64,000 nt of DNA from Candidatus Terasakiella magnetica (GTDB lineage Bacteria > Pseudomonadota > Alphaproteobacteria > Rhodospirillales > Terasakiellaceae): assembly GCF_900093605.1 (NCBI RefSeq), contig NZ_FLYE01000023.1:1-64000 (forward strand), read 5' to 3'. Positions 33,614 through 42,473 of the stretch are shown here, piece after piece (the stretch's first letter is position 1; each line of letters starts with the position of its first letter). A model generated the notes under the pieces. The model worked only from the letters and a program-made list of their open reading frames with translations. It was not told the DNA's origin and ran no database searches. The position numbers were made by a program, and so were the translations under genes.

Positions 33614-34870
33614 ATGCGGATGCCAAAAACAAAGCTTACATCTCTTTCCGTTGGCAAGTTGCCAATCCCGCCAAAAGGGCAAGTTGACTATTTTGATACC
33701 TCCATGCCTTCCTTTGGTGTTCGTCTCTCATTATCTGGTTCACGCACATATTTCGTGATGACCCGAGTTTATGGGAAAGTGGTTCGTCTTAGTATTGGTC
33801 GAGCCAAGGTTAATACGGATGATATTGGTTTCTCCTTGAAAGATGCACGAGCAAAAGCCGGAGAGCTTGTTGATATCGCGTCTAAAGGTATCGATCCCCG
33901 CCAACTCAAGAGAATTGAAAAAGAAGAAAAGGAAGCCGAAGCGAACAAGACATTCAAAGCGGTGGCTGAGAAATTCATCAAACGTTATGTCGAACCCCGC
34001 CTCGCTCCATCAACTAAACGAGAATATGATCGTGCCTTGTTTGGTAAAGAAGTGAAGGCGTGGCAGTCCCGCCCCGTCGATGTGATTACCAAAGCTGACG
34101 TTCGAAACTTGTTAGAGAAAATGGTTCGTCGTGGGAGTGCTGGGGCAGCCAATAATCGTTTGGCTTATTTGCGTAAGTTTTTCAACTGGTGTGCGGAAGA
34201 AGATTATATCGAACATCCGCCGACTGATCGAATTCGTCCTCCGGGTCCCAAAAAGATTGGGGAGCGTGTTTTAACTGAAGACGAGATCAAATTGGTTTGG
34301 GCGGCCTTTGATGCAGAGGGCGGAACGTTCGGGGACTTGTTCAAACTCCTTCTTCTAACAGGTCAAAGGCGTGCAGAAGTCGGAGGTATGAGACGGGATG
34401 AACTGAAAAATATAGATGGAGGAAATCCAACTTGGGAAATCCCAAGCCACAGGACAAAAAACAAACGTCCTCATATTATTCCGCTTTCCCCACAAGCTGT
34501 TGCGATTATAAAACATCGCCCCGTTTTCGGGGATGAAGGATTACTTTTCACAAATACAGGAGATACTCCCGTGTCAGGCTATGGGAAAATCAAGAAACGA
34601 GTTGATGATTGGGTCGCGAAAAACCGGGAAAATGCGTGTCTATCACCAATGCCTTCCTGGGTACTGCATGATTTACGTAGAACCATGGTTACTATAATGA
34701 ATGAAAATTTGAAAACCCCACCCCATGTTGTGGAAGCTTGTGTGAACCATGTTTCTGGAGCGGCTAAAATGGGTGTCGCAGGTGTGTATAATAAAGCGTT
34801 ATATATAGAGGAACGCAAAAAATCCCTTAATGCCTGGGGCGTATTTGTGGAGAAGTTAACCTGCTTGTGA
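33614..34870 (+). CDS. intA: P4-type tyrosine integrase
   Basis: About 418 residues. The N-terminal DUF4102 arm domain (PSFGVRLSLSGSRTYFVMTR) is typical of P4-family integrases that use tRNA genes. Catalytic residues: Arg in TGQRRAEVGGM, Lys in SHRTKNKRPH, HDLRRT (HxxR) and Tyr in GVAGVYNKALY. ATG 33614 (GGAG seven bases upstream) is preferred over GTG 33584. It lies 160 bases right of the tRNA-Phe repeat and reads into the metal island, so it is probably the integrase of a second element in tandem. It is unlike the integrase at 30260. Confidence 0.85.
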   Translation: MRMPKTKLTSLSVGKLPIPPKGQVDYFDTSMPSFGVRLSLSGSRTYFVMTRVYGKVVRLSIGRAKVNTDDIGFSLKDARAKAGELVDIASKGIDPRQLKRIEKEEKEAEANKTFKAVAEKFIKRYVEPRLAPSTKREYDRALFGKEVKAWQSRPVDVITKADVRNLLEKMVRRGSAGAANNRLAYLRKFFNWCAEEDYIEHPPTDRIRPPGPKKIGERVLTEDEIKLVWAAFDAEGGTFGDLFKLLLLTGQRRAEVGGMRRDELKNIDGGNPTWEIPSHRTKNKRPHIIPLSPQAVAIIKHRPVFGDEGLLFTNTGDTPVSGYGKIKKRVDDWVAKNRENACLSPMPSWVLHDLRRTMVTIMNENLKTPPHVVEACVNHVSGAAKMGVAGVYNKALYIEERKKSLNAWGVFVEKLTCL

Positions 34871-34929
34871 AAATAAAGCTTACAACTGTGGTAATGCAGA
34901 TCGTTAAAAATGCAATAAATATACTTCTG

Positions 34930-34986
34930 TAAAACTCTGTCACACTTTTATCTTCGCATGATTTCGATTACGTTGATATAATCGCA
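34930..34986 (+). promoter_or_regulatory. Promoter of the two-component operon with 10-bp repeats
   Basis: CTGTAAAACT-CTGTCACACT (34927-34946) are adjacent 10-bp copies of the island motif, and GATATAAT (about 34974-34981) is a good -10 close to ATG 34990. Suggests autoregulation by the response regulator. Confidence 0.45.
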
Positions 34987-34989
34987 CCT

Positions 34990-35712
34990 ATGAGTACTTC
35001 ACAGCACATACTTGTCGTAGACGACAACAAAGAAATTCAAGATTTGGTTTCCCGTTTCCTGACTAAGGACGGGTATCGTGTTTCTACAGCCGGCGACGGT
35101 CGGGAAATGAAAAAGATCATAGCGGATGCCCGTATCGATCTTATTCTTCTAGACCTAATGTTACCGGGTGATGATGGCTTAACGCTTTGTCGTGATATTA
35201 GGGCAGATTCCAATATTCCAATTATTATGCTGACAGCTAAAGGTGAAGAAATTGATCGTGTGATTGGGCTTGAGATGGGGGCTGATGATTACATCGCCAA
35301 ACCATTCGGAACCCGTGAACTTCTTGCACGTATAAAAGCCGTATTACGACGAACGGGTGATGTGGCTAGCCCCGCAGCGGCACCGGACACACCCAGTAAT
35401 TATCTGTTTGATGAATGGAAACTTGATACAGCGAAACGTGAATTAAATTCTAAAGATGATGTCATTGTTCCTCTAAGCACAGGTGAGTTTACCTTGCTTA
35501 TGGCCCTGGTCGAACGGCCACAACGCGTTTTAAATAGAGACCAGCTACTGGATATTGCACGCGGGCGCGCATCAGTTGCTTTTGACCGCAGTATTGACAC
35601 GCAAGTCAGTCGGTTGAGACGCAAGATAGAAAAAGATGCCAAAAACCCTGAACTCATTAAAACAATCTGGGGTGGTGGATATGTCTTCACACCTGAAGTA
35701 ACAAAAGAATGA
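34990..35712 (+). CDS. OmpR-family response regulator
   Basis: A 240-residue regulator. Receiver domain 1-125: acidic pair DD (12-13), phospho-acceptor Asp in LLDLMLPGDDG, Thr in MLTAKG, Lys in YIAKPFG. The C-terminal winged helix (about 140-235) has PLSTGEFTLLMALVERPQRVL and VDTQVSRLRRKIE-like DTQVSRLRRKIEKD. Genes around it deal with copper and periplasmic redox, so a CusR/CopR-like role is likely. Four-base overlap with the kinase gene. Confidence 0.85.
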   Translation: MSTSQHILVVDDNKEIQDLVSRFLTKDGYRVSTAGDGREMKKIIADARIDLILLDLMLPGDDGLTLCRDIRADSNIPIIMLTAKGEEIDRVIGLEMGADDYIAKPFGTRELLARIKAVLRRTGDVASPAAAPDTPSNYLFDEWKLDTAKRELNSKDDVIVPLSTGEFTLLMALVERPQRVLNRDQLLDIARGRASVAFDRSIDTQVSRLRRKIEKDAKNPELIKTIWGGGYVFTPEVTKE

Positions 35713-37103
35713 GAAAGTTTCTCCCTAAGACATTAACATCTCAAACGATTTGGGTTTTGCTTATCGGATTAAGTGTCTCTCACTTTTTGAGCATGGTGAT
35801 TTATTCAGGTGATCGCACTGAATCTCTTTCCATGCTGGGTGGTCGCAATATGGCGCAACGTATCGCCAGTGTTTCCCATGTCATTATTGAAACACCATCA
35901 GAATGGAGAGGCCGAATTGTTGCAGCATTAAACGAACCAACATTCCGGGTTTCCATCAGCCCTGAAAGCACGTTGGTCAATCAACCAGATGAAGGCGAAC
36001 AACTTGCATTATTAAAACGTTTTTTGCGCTTTAAAATTGGCTTGTCGACTGAAACCCCAATGTCTGTACAACTGTTTGAGAAACCACATGACGGTGGTCT
36101 TTTGAGTCAATTCAATCCCAACCAGTGGATGCACATGCGAATGATGAACCAAATGCATGGCATATCGGCACATCAATCCTTGCGGGTTTCATTCACTCTT
36201 CCTGATGGTAAATGGCTGAATTTTGCGACTGACATTCCTGAAAGTAACCCATTCTGGTCACCAACATCACTTATGTCACTTATATCAATGGCTGTTGCCG
36301 TTATCGTACTGTCCATCTGGGTTGTTCGTCGGCTGACTGTTCCTTTGCGTTCCTTTGCACATGCAGCGAGGCAATTAGGTAAGGACGTAAAGGCAGAGCC
36401 AATGTTAGAAACGGGACCATTGGAAGTACAAGAAGCGGCTAAGGCTTTTAATGAAATGCAGGGACGATTGCAGCGTCTGATTGAGAACAGAACACAAATG
36501 CTGGCTGCCATTTCACATGACTTGCGGACGCCCATTACATTAATGCGATTACGCTCTGAATTAGTCGAAGATGAGACAGACCGCCAAAAAATGCTCGAAA
36601 CTTTAGATGATATGGAACATATGATCTCACTGACCTTGGAGTTTGCAAAACAAGAGTCAGAAAATGAAGAGCGTAGAAATGTTGATATCGCGGCACTTGT
36701 TGAAAGTATATGTGATGATATGGAGGACACGGGCAAAGACATCTCTTTGGAACGCGGTGAACAGATCCTCTATGAGTGTGCTCTTGTCGGCATGAAGCGC
36801 GTTGTAAACAACCTGATATCGAATGCAATTAAATATGGCGATTGCGCAAGGGTCTCAATAGGCGCGAATGACAATGAAATTGAAATTGTAATCACTGATA
36901 AAGGCCCTGGTATTCCGGAAGACCAACTTGAGAAAGTCTTACAACCTTTCTATCGGTGTGAAGCATCACGCAATAGAGATACAGGGGGTGTTGGCCTTGG
37001 TCTAAGCATTGCTCAATCAATTATTGAGGCTCATGGTGGAGAACTACTTCTGGGTAATCGAAAAGAGGGAGGCCTTGAGGCCAAAGTACTGCTCCCCCGT
37101 TAA
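35709..37103 (+). CDS. Sensor histidine kinase
   Basis: 464 residues, EnvZ/CusS-like. Two membrane helices (about 10-32 and 190-212) enclose a periplasmic sensor domain of about 155 residues that contains a Met/His-rich stretch WMHMRMMNQMHGISAHQ, a plausible copper-binding patch. HAMP 212-260, H-box AAISHDLRTPITLM, N-box NNLISNAIKYGD, G1/G2 DKGPGIPE and GGVGLGLSIAQ. Phosphorylates the adjacent regulator. Confidence 0.85.
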   Translation: MRKFLPKTLTSQTIWVLLIGLSVSHFLSMVIYSGDRTESLSMLGGRNMAQRIASVSHVIIETPSEWRGRIVAALNEPTFRVSISPESTLVNQPDEGEQLALLKRFLRFKIGLSTETPMSVQLFEKPHDGGLLSQFNPNQWMHMRMMNQMHGISAHQSLRVSFTLPDGKWLNFATDIPESNPFWSPTSLMSLISMAVAVIVLSIWVVRRLTVPLRSFAHAARQLGKDVKAEPMLETGPLEVQEAAKAFNEMQGRLQRLIENRTQMLAAISHDLRTPITLMRLRSELVEDETDRQKMLETLDDMEHMISLTLEFAKQESENEERRNVDIAALVESICDDMEDTGKDISLERGEQILYECALVGMKRVVNNLISNAIKYGDCARVSIGANDNEIEIVITDKGPGIPEDQLEKVLQPFYRCEASRNRDTGGVGLGLSIAQSIIEAHGGELLLGNRKEGGLEAKVLLPR

Positions 37104-37132
37104 ATCATGTCATCGTGCCTCTACAGCTTTGT

Positions 37133-37472
37133 GTAACCACATGTTATTAAACCCCGCCCTTATGGGCTTTTAGGTTTTCTCGCATTGGTTGACAATATGG
37201 CATGCGTTCTGATCTTGGTTCGTTACAAAGACGGTGATGCCAATGTACGTTCGGTTTGGTTATGTAGCCGCAATGATGCCATTGGTAATGTCGCTGTCCT
37301 TATTGCTGCCATACTTGTTTTCTATACGGGTTCTGCATGGCCTGATTTGGCTGTTGCTGGTGTTATGGCAGGGTTGTTTTTGTTGTCAGCCTCTCAAATC
37401 GTTATGCAATCCATCAAAGAAATGAATGAAACTCCATCCTGTGAAATAGAGGCAAAAACATGTCAGAAGTAG
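37133..37472 (+). pseudogene. C-terminal remnant of a cation diffusion facilitator
   Basis: In-frame from after TAA 37130-37132 the DNA encodes PHVIKPRPYGLLGFLALVDN, then DGDANVRSVWLCSRNDAIGN and VAVLIAAILVFYTGS, clearly membrane helices III-VI of a CDF cation exporter (Zn/Co/Cd type) with the SRNDAIGN metal-site segment. Helices I-II and a proper start are missing, and the C-terminal cytoplasmic domain is absent. TTG 37185 could start a truncated product. Considered a decayed gene. Confidence 0.7.
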
Positions 37473-37891
37473 CTGTTCCCAAAAAACAAATGAATGCTCT
37501 GATTTTGTCTTGGGTCATTGCCCTTATGGCAACATTAAGTGCTCTCTTCATTGGAGAGGTATTAGGGAAAACGCCTTGTCTTTTATGCTGGTATCAACGT
37601 ATTGCGATGTTCCCATTGGCACTCATTCTTGGGGTGGCCTCTTATACAGGTGACTTGGCGGGTCGAAAATATGCACTTCCCCTAATCATCATAGGCACAT
37701 TGATAGCCGCATGGCATAGTTTGGTTTTTGCAGGCATTGTACCAGCAGAAGCTCAACCCTGTTCTCAAGCAGGACCATCCTGCTCAGGTGAGGGGCAAAT
37801 CTTGTTTGGCATATTGCCTTTACCTTACCTTTCCCTCTTAACCTTTCTTACTCTTCTCGGCTTACTAACCATTCCATTCAAAAAAGGATAA
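37460..37891 (+). CDS. dsbB: Disulfide bond formation protein B (DsbB/BdbC type)
   Basis: A 143-residue inner-membrane protein with four helices. The two Cys pairs are TPCLLCWYQR (first loop, CxxC) and PCSQAGPSC (second loop). Reoxidises a periplasmic DsbA and passes electrons to quinone. Overlaps the CDF remnant by 13 bases and is followed after four bases by a DsbA-like gene, its probable partner. Confidence 0.85.
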   Translation: MSEVAVPKKQMNALILSWVIALMATLSALFIGEVLGKTPCLLCWYQRIAMFPLALILGVASYTGDLAGRKYALPLIIIGTLIAAWHSLVFAGIVPAEAQPCSQAGPSCSGEGQILFGILPLPYLSLLTFLTLLGLLTIPFKKG

Positions 37892-37895
37892 AAAA

Positions 37896-38531
37896 ATGAA
37901 CAGACGCGCTCTCATCGCATCAACTGCTGCCGGAGCTTTGGCTCTTTTTACAGGTGGAGTGTTCTTTTACAAGCCGTCCGGTGGTCCTGCTCAAAAAATG
38001 TCAGAAGATGGTCCTCTTCTTCGGCCCTTTGCCCCAACGTTTGGTCCTGACGATGCCCCCGTTACAATTGTCGAATTTTTTGATCCTGCCTGTGAAGCCT
38101 GTCGAGCTTTTTATCCCATTGTGAAAAGCATTATGAGAAAGCACAAAGGCAAGGTTCGCTTGGTGTTGCGTTATGTGGCTTTCCACGGCCCATCCGAAGA
38201 GGCCATCCGTTTATTAGAAGCTGCACGAATACAAGGTGCATTTACCAAAACACTTAAACGTCTTTATGAAACACAGCCTAAATGGGCACCACACGGTCGT
38301 CCCGCAGCAAATGTTTGGGCAATGGTTGAAGATTTGGGGTTTGATATGGAAAAAGCTCAGATTGATAAAAACCTGCCAGACATCCAAGCTATTCTTAATA
38401 TGTCTGTTCAAGATGTGGAAGCTGCAGGCGTTCGCCAAACACCAACATTTTTCGTTAATGGGAAACCCTTAACAAAGTTTGGGCGTACTGAACTTGAAGA
38501 GCTTGTCCAAGATGAAGTCGATGCCCTGTAG
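37896..38531 (+). CDS. DsbA-family thiol oxidoreductase
   Basis: 211 residues, exported: NRRALIASTAAGALALFTGG is a signal with a twin Arg, possibly Tat-type. Thioredoxin fold with active site PACEACRAF (CxxC) and cis-Pro in VRQTPTFFVN. PVTIVEFFDPACEACRAFYP is typical of the DsbA/BdbD/DSBA-like group. Most likely oxidised by the DsbB encoded just upstream. Good ribosome site AAGGA. Confidence 0.82.
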   Translation: MNRRALIASTAAGALALFTGGVFFYKPSGGPAQKMSEDGPLLRPFAPTFGPDDAPVTIVEFFDPACEACRAFYPIVKSIMRKHKGKVRLVLRYVAFHGPSEEAIRLLEAARIQGAFTKTLKRLYETQPKWAPHGRPAANVWAMVEDLGFDMEKAQIDKNLPDIQAILNMSVQDVEAAGVRQTPTFFVNGKPLTKFGRTELEELVQDEVDAL

Positions 38532-38581
38532 ATAAAAAGCTCAAGTTATTATTTAGTTTTTTCATCAATAAATTTTCATTC

Positions 38582-38610
38582 CCCCACCATTAATCAGTTT
38601 TAATGGTGGG
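38582..38610. terminator. Bidirectional terminator
   Basis: CCCACCATTAA-TCAGT-TTTAATGGTGGG between convergent genes (ending at 38531 and 38632). Confidence 0.65.
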
Positions 38611-38631
38611 ACTAACAGCGGCTTATTGCCA

Positions 38632-39216
38632 TTATCTGTTTTCGTCGAGGATTTCTTTGATACGCTTTGCCATATCTTTGCCGGAGAGGCCATGAGCGAA
38701 TTTACGAATAAACTGTCCTGTAGGGCTCATAAAATAAACACCTGCAGAGTGATCGATTAGATAATGTTCATCTTTATCGTTTGTACCAGGCACTTTTGAA
38801 TATTTTACTTTAAATAAATCTGCCGTTCGTTTGATGAGCTTAGCTGGTCCGGTTAAGCCGATGATCGATGGATGGAAGTTTTTAACATATTCACGCAGAA
38901 CTGTCGTTGTATCGCGTTCTGGGTCAACTGAAATGAAAAGCGGTTGGAACTTTTCTTCCATGCCTTCCAGTTCGTCCATAGCCTCTGAAATGTTAGAAAG
39001 CGATGTAGGACATACATCTGGGCAGAATGTATAACCAAAAAAAATTATGCGAAATTTACCTGTAAAATGTTGATCTGTGACGAACTCGTTAAAATGATTG
39101 CTCATTATCCATTTGCCACCGATGGTCCTTTTTTCCTTGGCTTCCCAGTCTAATTGTTGAGCATGTGAGACAGTTGAGAAAAGGATAAATCCGATTATAG
39201 CAATAAAGAATTTCAT
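38632..39216 (-). CDS. SCO1/SenC family copper chaperone
   Basis: 194 residues with an 18-residue signal peptide (STVSHAQQ). Thioredoxin fold with copper-binding CPDVCP in FFGYTFCPDVCPTSLS and the later His in DHSAGVYFMSP. SCO proteins deliver copper to cytochrome oxidase or related sites. Downstream of the ZnuA-like gene by 35 bases and probably co-transcribed. Confidence 0.87.
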   Translation of the reverse strand: MKFFIAIIGFILFSTVSHAQQLDWEAKEKRTIGGKWIMSNHFNEFVTDQHFTGKFRIIFFGYTFCPDVCPTSLSNISEAMDELEGMEEKFQPLFISVDPERDTTTVLREYVKNFHPSIIGLTGPAKLIKRTADLFKVKYSKVPGTNDKDEHYLIDHSAGVYFMSPTGQFIRKFAHGLSGKDMAKRIKEILDENR

Positions 39217-39251
39217 GACATTATTTCCAGTAATATTTTAGTTTACACTTC

Positions 39252-40163
39252 TTATTGAGCAATCTTGTTTAAAGGCTTTGCACCCCTGTACTTGGCACCG
39301 ATAGAAGCATAGCAATTCGCAATGGTGTCATAATTATATTGCATCATATCAACGTATAAATCTGGCCCTGCAGGCAGGCTCAAGCCGAATGATTTTAATG
39401 TTCCAACTTGAACCTGTTCTTTATTAATGGCGAGTGACATGTTCTTTTGGCTCAACCCTTCTTCAACAAAGAAACAAATCTTATCAAAATTATTTAATGC
39501 GGCTCGCATCTTAAAGATATTTGCTGTTTGTGCGTTTTCTGACGGATGCTCAGACAAAAAACCAAGGGACTTGAAGGCGTATGATTGTTCAAAATATTGA
39601 TGTGTATCGTGATACATCCAAGAAATACCCGCAGCAATACCTCTGAACCCAAATTCAAACTTTCGATCTAAAGCAGTGATCTTGTATTTTAAAGTGTTTC
39701 GGTTTTTTTTGAAAATTTTCTCATTCTTGGGGTCAAGGGTAACTATTTTTTCATAAAGAGAATCAAGGAAAACCTCAGCATTTCGAACATCCAGCCACAT
39801 ATAGGGGTCACGCAAATTATCGATTTTCCGATCTGGTAAAACTTTGAACTCGGTATCACTGAGCATTTCATAATCTTTTATTTCAGGCGTCAAAATCTCT
39901 GCGACACTTTTCTCAAGCTCCGGTCCCATCCAGACGACCAAATCAGCACGTTTCAACAATGCCTGATCTTCCGGCGATGGTGAGTAATCGTATGGTGTTA
40001 CATCTTTCATCAATAAGATCGGTTCTCCGGCTCCTTTCATCAATGCACTAAGAAAAGAGTGAATAGGCTTGATCGTTGCAACAACTTCCACAGGTTTTGC
40101 AATCGCCATTGAAGTCAGTGAAAAGATAGCTATCCAGAATGTTAAAAATAACCGCCAAAACAT
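39252..40163 (-). CDS. ZnuA-like metal-binding periplasmic protein with altered ligands
   Basis: 303 residues with a 22-residue signal peptide (SLTSMAIAKP). The fold of zinc ABC-transporter binding proteins is clear: ADLVVWMGPELEKSV, GISWMYHDTHQYF, TLKSFGLSLPAGPDLYVDMM. Of the three zinc ligands of E. coli ZnuA, two positions are Tyr here (TPYDYSP for PHDYAL; DPYMWLDV for MHLW), while the third, in YHDTHQYF, remains His. No permease or ATPase genes are nearby. Possibly it binds another metal or acts as a chaperone with the SCO protein next to it. Promoter region resembles the one near 41000. Confidence 0.75.
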   Translation of the reverse strand: MFWRLFLTFWIAIFSLTSMAIAKPVEVVATIKPIHSFLSALMKGAGEPILLMKDVTPYDYSPSPEDQALLKRADLVVWMGPELEKSVAEILTPEIKDYEMLSDTEFKVLPDRKIDNLRDPYMWLDVRNAEVFLDSLYEKIVTLDPKNEKIFKKNRNTLKYKITALDRKFEFGFRGIAAGISWMYHDTHQYFEQSYAFKSLGFLSEHPSENAQTANIFKMRAALNNFDKICFFVEEGLSQKNMSLAINKEQVQVGTLKSFGLSLPAGPDLYVDMMQYNYDTIANCYASIGAKYRGAKPLNKIAQ

Positions 40164-40220
40164 ATTTGTTCCCCTTGATTTTGGATTTCTGATCTATTGT
40201 AGCCCGTCATTTGAAGAGCA

Positions 40221-40234
40221 TTGACATTAGTCAG
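40221..40234. promoter_or_regulatory. CRP/FNR-family-type box
   Basis: TTGACATTAGTCAG is a TTGAC-N4-GTCAR dyad 58 bases upstream of the ZnuA-like start and sits in a block also found at about 40966-41040. Confidence 0.35.
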
Positions 40235-40428
40235 ATGTAAGTAAGATATAAATCTAATTCCATTATCCATTCATTCAAAACTATCGTTACTAAGCCCATG
40301 TCAAAAGACAGGCTAAACTCCAAGATGGAAACTGTTTGAAAAAAAAGCTATGAAAGTGAAAATGGAAACGACTCTTGATACCGGATGCACGCCTATAAAG
40401 GCCGTGACTTTATTTGAAGTGACGGTTA

Positions 40429-40872
40429 TCAAATTATGAGGATGGTCGTTTTCTTTGTGTTGAGGGCATTATAATGTGGAAAAGAGCTTTCTAGGGGAGC
40501 CTCCACATAAATTGCTTTAGGTGAGCCAGATAAAAGGTCGGCAATAGTATAAAGTTTAATTTTATCACTTGGTAATAAACTCAAGGAATGTGTTGAGTTT
40601 GCATTACCTTCAGGAGTTATGCGCTTATCACGGTGTAATTCCTTTGAAGCAATCACTGAAGTAGAATTACCACCATCAAAGAGCAGGACAGAATGTAATG
40701 AATCTTGTTGATGTTCCTGCATGGTTATTCCATGCATTGCCTTCTCAAAATAAATATCGCCATTCTGCTCAAAACAATTAGCAAAAGCTACATCCGCACC
40801 AACGCCAATTACCAGATATACTGATAGAGCAATTAATGCCGTTACCTTTTTTATTTTGGCAGATAAACTCAT
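40429..40872 (-). CDS. Hypothetical exported protein
   Basis: 147 residues with an N-terminal hydrophobic signal ending VGADVAFANC. The mature part has one Cys, several His (KAMHGITMQEHQQD, STHSLSLLPSD) and no known motif. Lies alone between two copies of a similar promoter block. Possibly metal-related from its location only. Confidence 0.45.
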   Translation of the reverse strand: MSLSAKIKKVTALIALSVYLVIGVGADVAFANCFEQNGDIYFEKAMHGITMQEHQQDSLHSVLLFDGGNSTSVIASKELHRDKRITPEGNANSTHSLSLLPSDKIKLYTIADLLSGSPKAIYVEAPLESSFPHYNALNTKKTTILII

Positions 40873-41023
40873 GCGTCATAAATCCAATTACTGATTTGGT
40901 GTTCACTAAATAAGAAATGTGGCAAAAAATTATTTTGACATCTTATTTTGAGAATACCTGCAGCATCATATTCGTTCCCCTTTATTCAAGGTCGGATTAT
41001 TGCAGTCCATCATATGAAGAGCA

Positions 41024-41037
41024 TTGACGTAGGTCAG
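41024..41037. promoter_or_regulatory. CRP/FNR-family-type box, second copy
   Basis: TTGACGTAGGTCAG, same layout as 40221-40234 within a similar block of about 75 bp. It lies about 150 bases upstream of the 40872 gene and touches the stop of the diheme cytochrome. Confidence 0.35.
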
Positions 41038-41039
41038 GT

Positions 41040-41951
41040 TTAACTTCCAGATTTATCCTGACCTGGTTCATTGGTAGCCGTTTTCTTGTTATCCGGTTTC
41101 CCTAGATAGGCTGCAATGGCTTTCAGGTCTGCTTCAGTCATTTTGCCTGTTGTATTGGCAATCACTTTCCCCATAGAGCCGCCAAGGAAATCACCTTCTG
41201 GTGTCATGCCCATTTGTAGGCCAAAGACTGTGTCCGTATGGCTCCACTTAGAAAACTTGCTCTCGTCACTGTTTAGCAAACTTGGAATTTTCTCGCCTTC
41301 CGGACTCTTAGGTTCTCCCGCTAACAGGTTTTCCGTATCCAGTCCGCCAAGTAAATTTCTTGGCGAATGACATTCCACACAGTGACTTGGACCGTTGACC
41401 AAATAAGCCCCTCTGTTCCATTCAGCACTCTTGGATGGATCTTGCTTGAATGGGCTGTCGTCGAAGAATAATGCCTTCCAAACCATCATGCCTTCTCGCA
41501 CATTAAATGGAAATGGGACATCATGTTCTGGGGCAGCTTTTGCAACAGGTGGAACAGTATCCAAATAGGCTTTTAGGTCAACCAAGTCCTGGCGTGTCAT
41601 TTTCGCATATGAGGTATAAGGGAAAGCAGGGAAATAATGTGATCCATCCGGGGAGACCCCTTTCGTCATTGCTTGAATGAATTGTTCAGTATCCCAGCTA
41701 CCGATGCCAAATTCTTTATCTGACGTTATATTTGGGGTGTAGAAAGTTCCAAATGGGGTGGGAAGACCTAGACCGCCGGCAAGTTCTTTCCCCTTGTACT
41801 TCTTATCTGTATGGCAAGAAACGCACCCCCCAATGTCCATGACATATTTTCCACGCTTTACAGAATCAGCTTGATCATTACCTGCATAAGCCTGGGAAGA
41901 GACAAGAAGAGTTAAAGATAAAACACTGGTCAAATATGAAGATGTACGCAT
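41040..41951 (-). CDS. Diheme cytochrome c
   Basis: 303 residues, exported (signal ending SSQAYAGN). Two haem sites, GGCVSCHTDKK (about 43-47) and SHCVECHSPRN (about 190-194); TPNITSDKEFGIGSWD and FPAFPYTSYAKMTRQDLVDL are typical of the diheme cytochromes that serve membrane dehydrogenases. Last gene of an eight-gene periplasmic redox operon. Donor and acceptor unknown. Confidence 0.83.
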   Translation of the reverse strand: MRTSSYLTSVLSLTLLVSSQAYAGNDQADSVKRGKYVMDIGGCVSCHTDKKYKGKELAGGLGLPTPFGTFYTPNITSDKEFGIGSWDTEQFIQAMTKGVSPDGSHYFPAFPYTSYAKMTRQDLVDLKAYLDTVPPVAKAAPEHDVPFPFNVREGMMVWKALFFDDSPFKQDPSKSAEWNRGAYLVNGPSHCVECHSPRNLLGGLDTENLLAGEPKSPEGEKIPSLLNSDESKFSKWSHTDTVFGLQMGMTPEGDFLGGSMGKVIANTTGKMTEADLKAIAAYLGKPDNKKTATNEPGQDKSGS

Positions 41952-41975
41952 TGGGGGGCTCCGTTCTTTTTATAA

Positions 41976-42446
41976 TTAATCTTTTTTCACACGAAAATCT
42001 GTGTGGCAGGTTGAACAAACTTTTCCTGTTTTCGCAAATTGCATCATCACGGCACGCTTATCACCAGTCGTGGCGACTTCGCCAAGTTTTGTGGCTTCCG
42101 TTTCCAGATCGTTACTCAATTGTGCAAAGCGGTCCCAATCTTCCCAGATTGTTGGCAGGGCCTCTGTTGGTTTATCCATTGAGCCTTTTGGGAAAAGGGC
42201 ATTGATCTTAGTGGAATGCTCAGCCATGGATTTTGCGGATGTTTCAATCACTGCGGCATCAAAAGTAGTTTCCCCTTTAACCATAGCGGCAACTGCTTTC
42301 ATGTTTTTGCCAATAGCACTCATCAAATCCATGCGTTCTTTGACAATACCCATCGCACCACCATGGGCGAGTACTGCAGTTGTTGCTGATACAACGATGA
42401 CAGCACTCAAGCCGGCAACTTTTGCTTTAATCGAAAGTTTCTTCAT
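41976..42446 (-). CDS. Cytochrome c' (class II)
   Basis: 156 residues with signal ending VLAHGG. Four-helix bundle type: RMDLMSAIGKNMKAVAAMVK near the N-terminus and the haem site KVCSTCHTDFR near the C-terminus. Such cytochromes bind NO and can take part in stress protection. Good AAGGAAATAAA leader. Confidence 0.82.
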   Translation of the reverse strand: MKKLSIKAKVAGLSAVIVVSATTAVLAHGGAMGIVKERMDLMSAIGKNMKAVAAMVKGETTFDAAVIETSAKSMAEHSTKINALFPKGSMDKPTEALPTIWEDWDRFAQLSNDLETEATKLGEVATTGDKRAVMMQFAKTGKVCSTCHTDFRVKKD

Positions 42447-42473
42447 TTTATTTCCTTCATTATTTTAGAGGGG

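Noticed and set aside
33528-33758. 76-residue frame in front of the P4-type integrase
   Set aside because: It overlaps the integrase start in another frame and shows no protein-like features.
37137-37165. Terminator after the sensor kinase
   Set aside because: The GC-rich CCCCGCCC-like stretch lacks a real stem and a T run, and is part of the CDF remnant coding frame.
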